Notes under the pieces: generated by a model
Databases searched by the model: none
Seen by the model: only the letters and a program-made list of their open reading frames with translations
What the model was told of the DNA's origin: nothing
Program-made: the position numbers and the translations under genes
Shown: piece after piece, positions 63,896-64,000 of the stretch
Position numbering within the stretch: position 1 is the stretch's first letter
How the letters are laid out: each line of letters opens with the position of its first letter
From: JABWBD01 sp040768665
GTDB lineage: Bacteria > Planctomycetota > Planctomycetia > Pirellulales > Thermoguttaceae
NCBI GenBank assembly: GCA_040768665.1
Contig: JAXGMN010000028.1
Coordinates: 62,001-126,000, forward strand
DNA length: 64,000 nt
Direction: 5' to 3'

Positions 63896-64000
63896 CAGAG
63901 ACCACAAGACGATGCCCGAGGTGTGATACGCGTGTACGGCCGATGGACGACGGCACTTGCCCGGCGTGCAGGCAAGAAAGCTCTCCTCAAAGGACTACCG
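63892..64000 (+). CDS. Zinc-ribbon protein, N-terminal part (cut by window end)
   Basis: The frame opens with MTETTRRCPRCDTRVRPM and then CPACRQ, a CxxC/CxxC zinc ribbon. The rest lies beyond the window. The ATG overlaps the preceding stop. Confidence 0.65.
   Translation, partial: MTETTRRCPRCDTRVRPMDDGTCPACRQESSPQRTT

Overview
The window looks like the chromosome of a Planctomycete, probably in or near the Pirellulales. The signs are high GC, Tat-exported Gfo/Idh/MocA and TIM-barrel proteins, Uma2 and DUF4058 proteins, a methenyl-tetrahydromethanopterin cyclohydrolase, PDZ-bearing caspases, a planctomycete-type ECF sigma factor, and many short palindromic repeats between genes. This assignment rests on gene content read by eye; no search was run. 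I see no rRNA, tRNA, CRISPR array or replication origin.

Layout. 1-5.3 kb holds the tail of a secreted protein, an isochorismatase/ThuA fusion, an Uma2 protein, a decayed alpha/beta-hydrolase, a Tat-exported oxidoreductase and a transposase remnant. 5.6-10.8 kb is a two-gene block of different base composition: an LVIVD-repeat protein and a 953-residue secreted putative glycan-active protein. 10.9-13.2 kb has an RRM protein, a cold-shock protein and a frameshifted caspase-PDZ gene. 13.6-22.8 kb is mostly housekeeping (cupin, typA, a diguanylate cyclase, pyrB-pyrC, DUF4058, AIM24, mch). 23.0-29.2 kb encodes a huge secretin-like repeat protein without a channel domain, then a TIM-barrel protein and a DASS transporter. 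29.2-34.4 kb is a minus-strand set: two planctomycete-type unknown proteins behind a solitary N6-adenine DNA methyltransferase. 35.3-38.2 kb is a HAD/PfkB/SDR operon. 38.2-55.3 kb carries rlmN, a VWA protein, RNase R, an OB-HD exoribonuclease, proS, a nucleotidyltransferase pair, an M50 membrane protease, a periplasmic rhodanese, purB and an HD phosphohydrolase.

The region from 55.3 kb to the end differs in character. A 1.5-kb gene-free stretch packed with palindromes and heptamer tandem repeats is followed by at least nine plus-strand genes: an exported coiled-coil protein, two YbjN-like proteins, an ECF sigma factor, a caspase-PDZ protein, an ARPP-1 protein, a TPR protein, a small unknown and a zinc-ribbon protein cut by the window edge. 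A caspase beside an ARPP-1 protein and an ECF sigma factor is the best candidate here for an undescribed stress or conflict system.

At least five families of short repeats recur between genes. They include a pair of equal-length 123-bp elements with inverted ends and a palindromic family that twice sits exactly between convergent genes.
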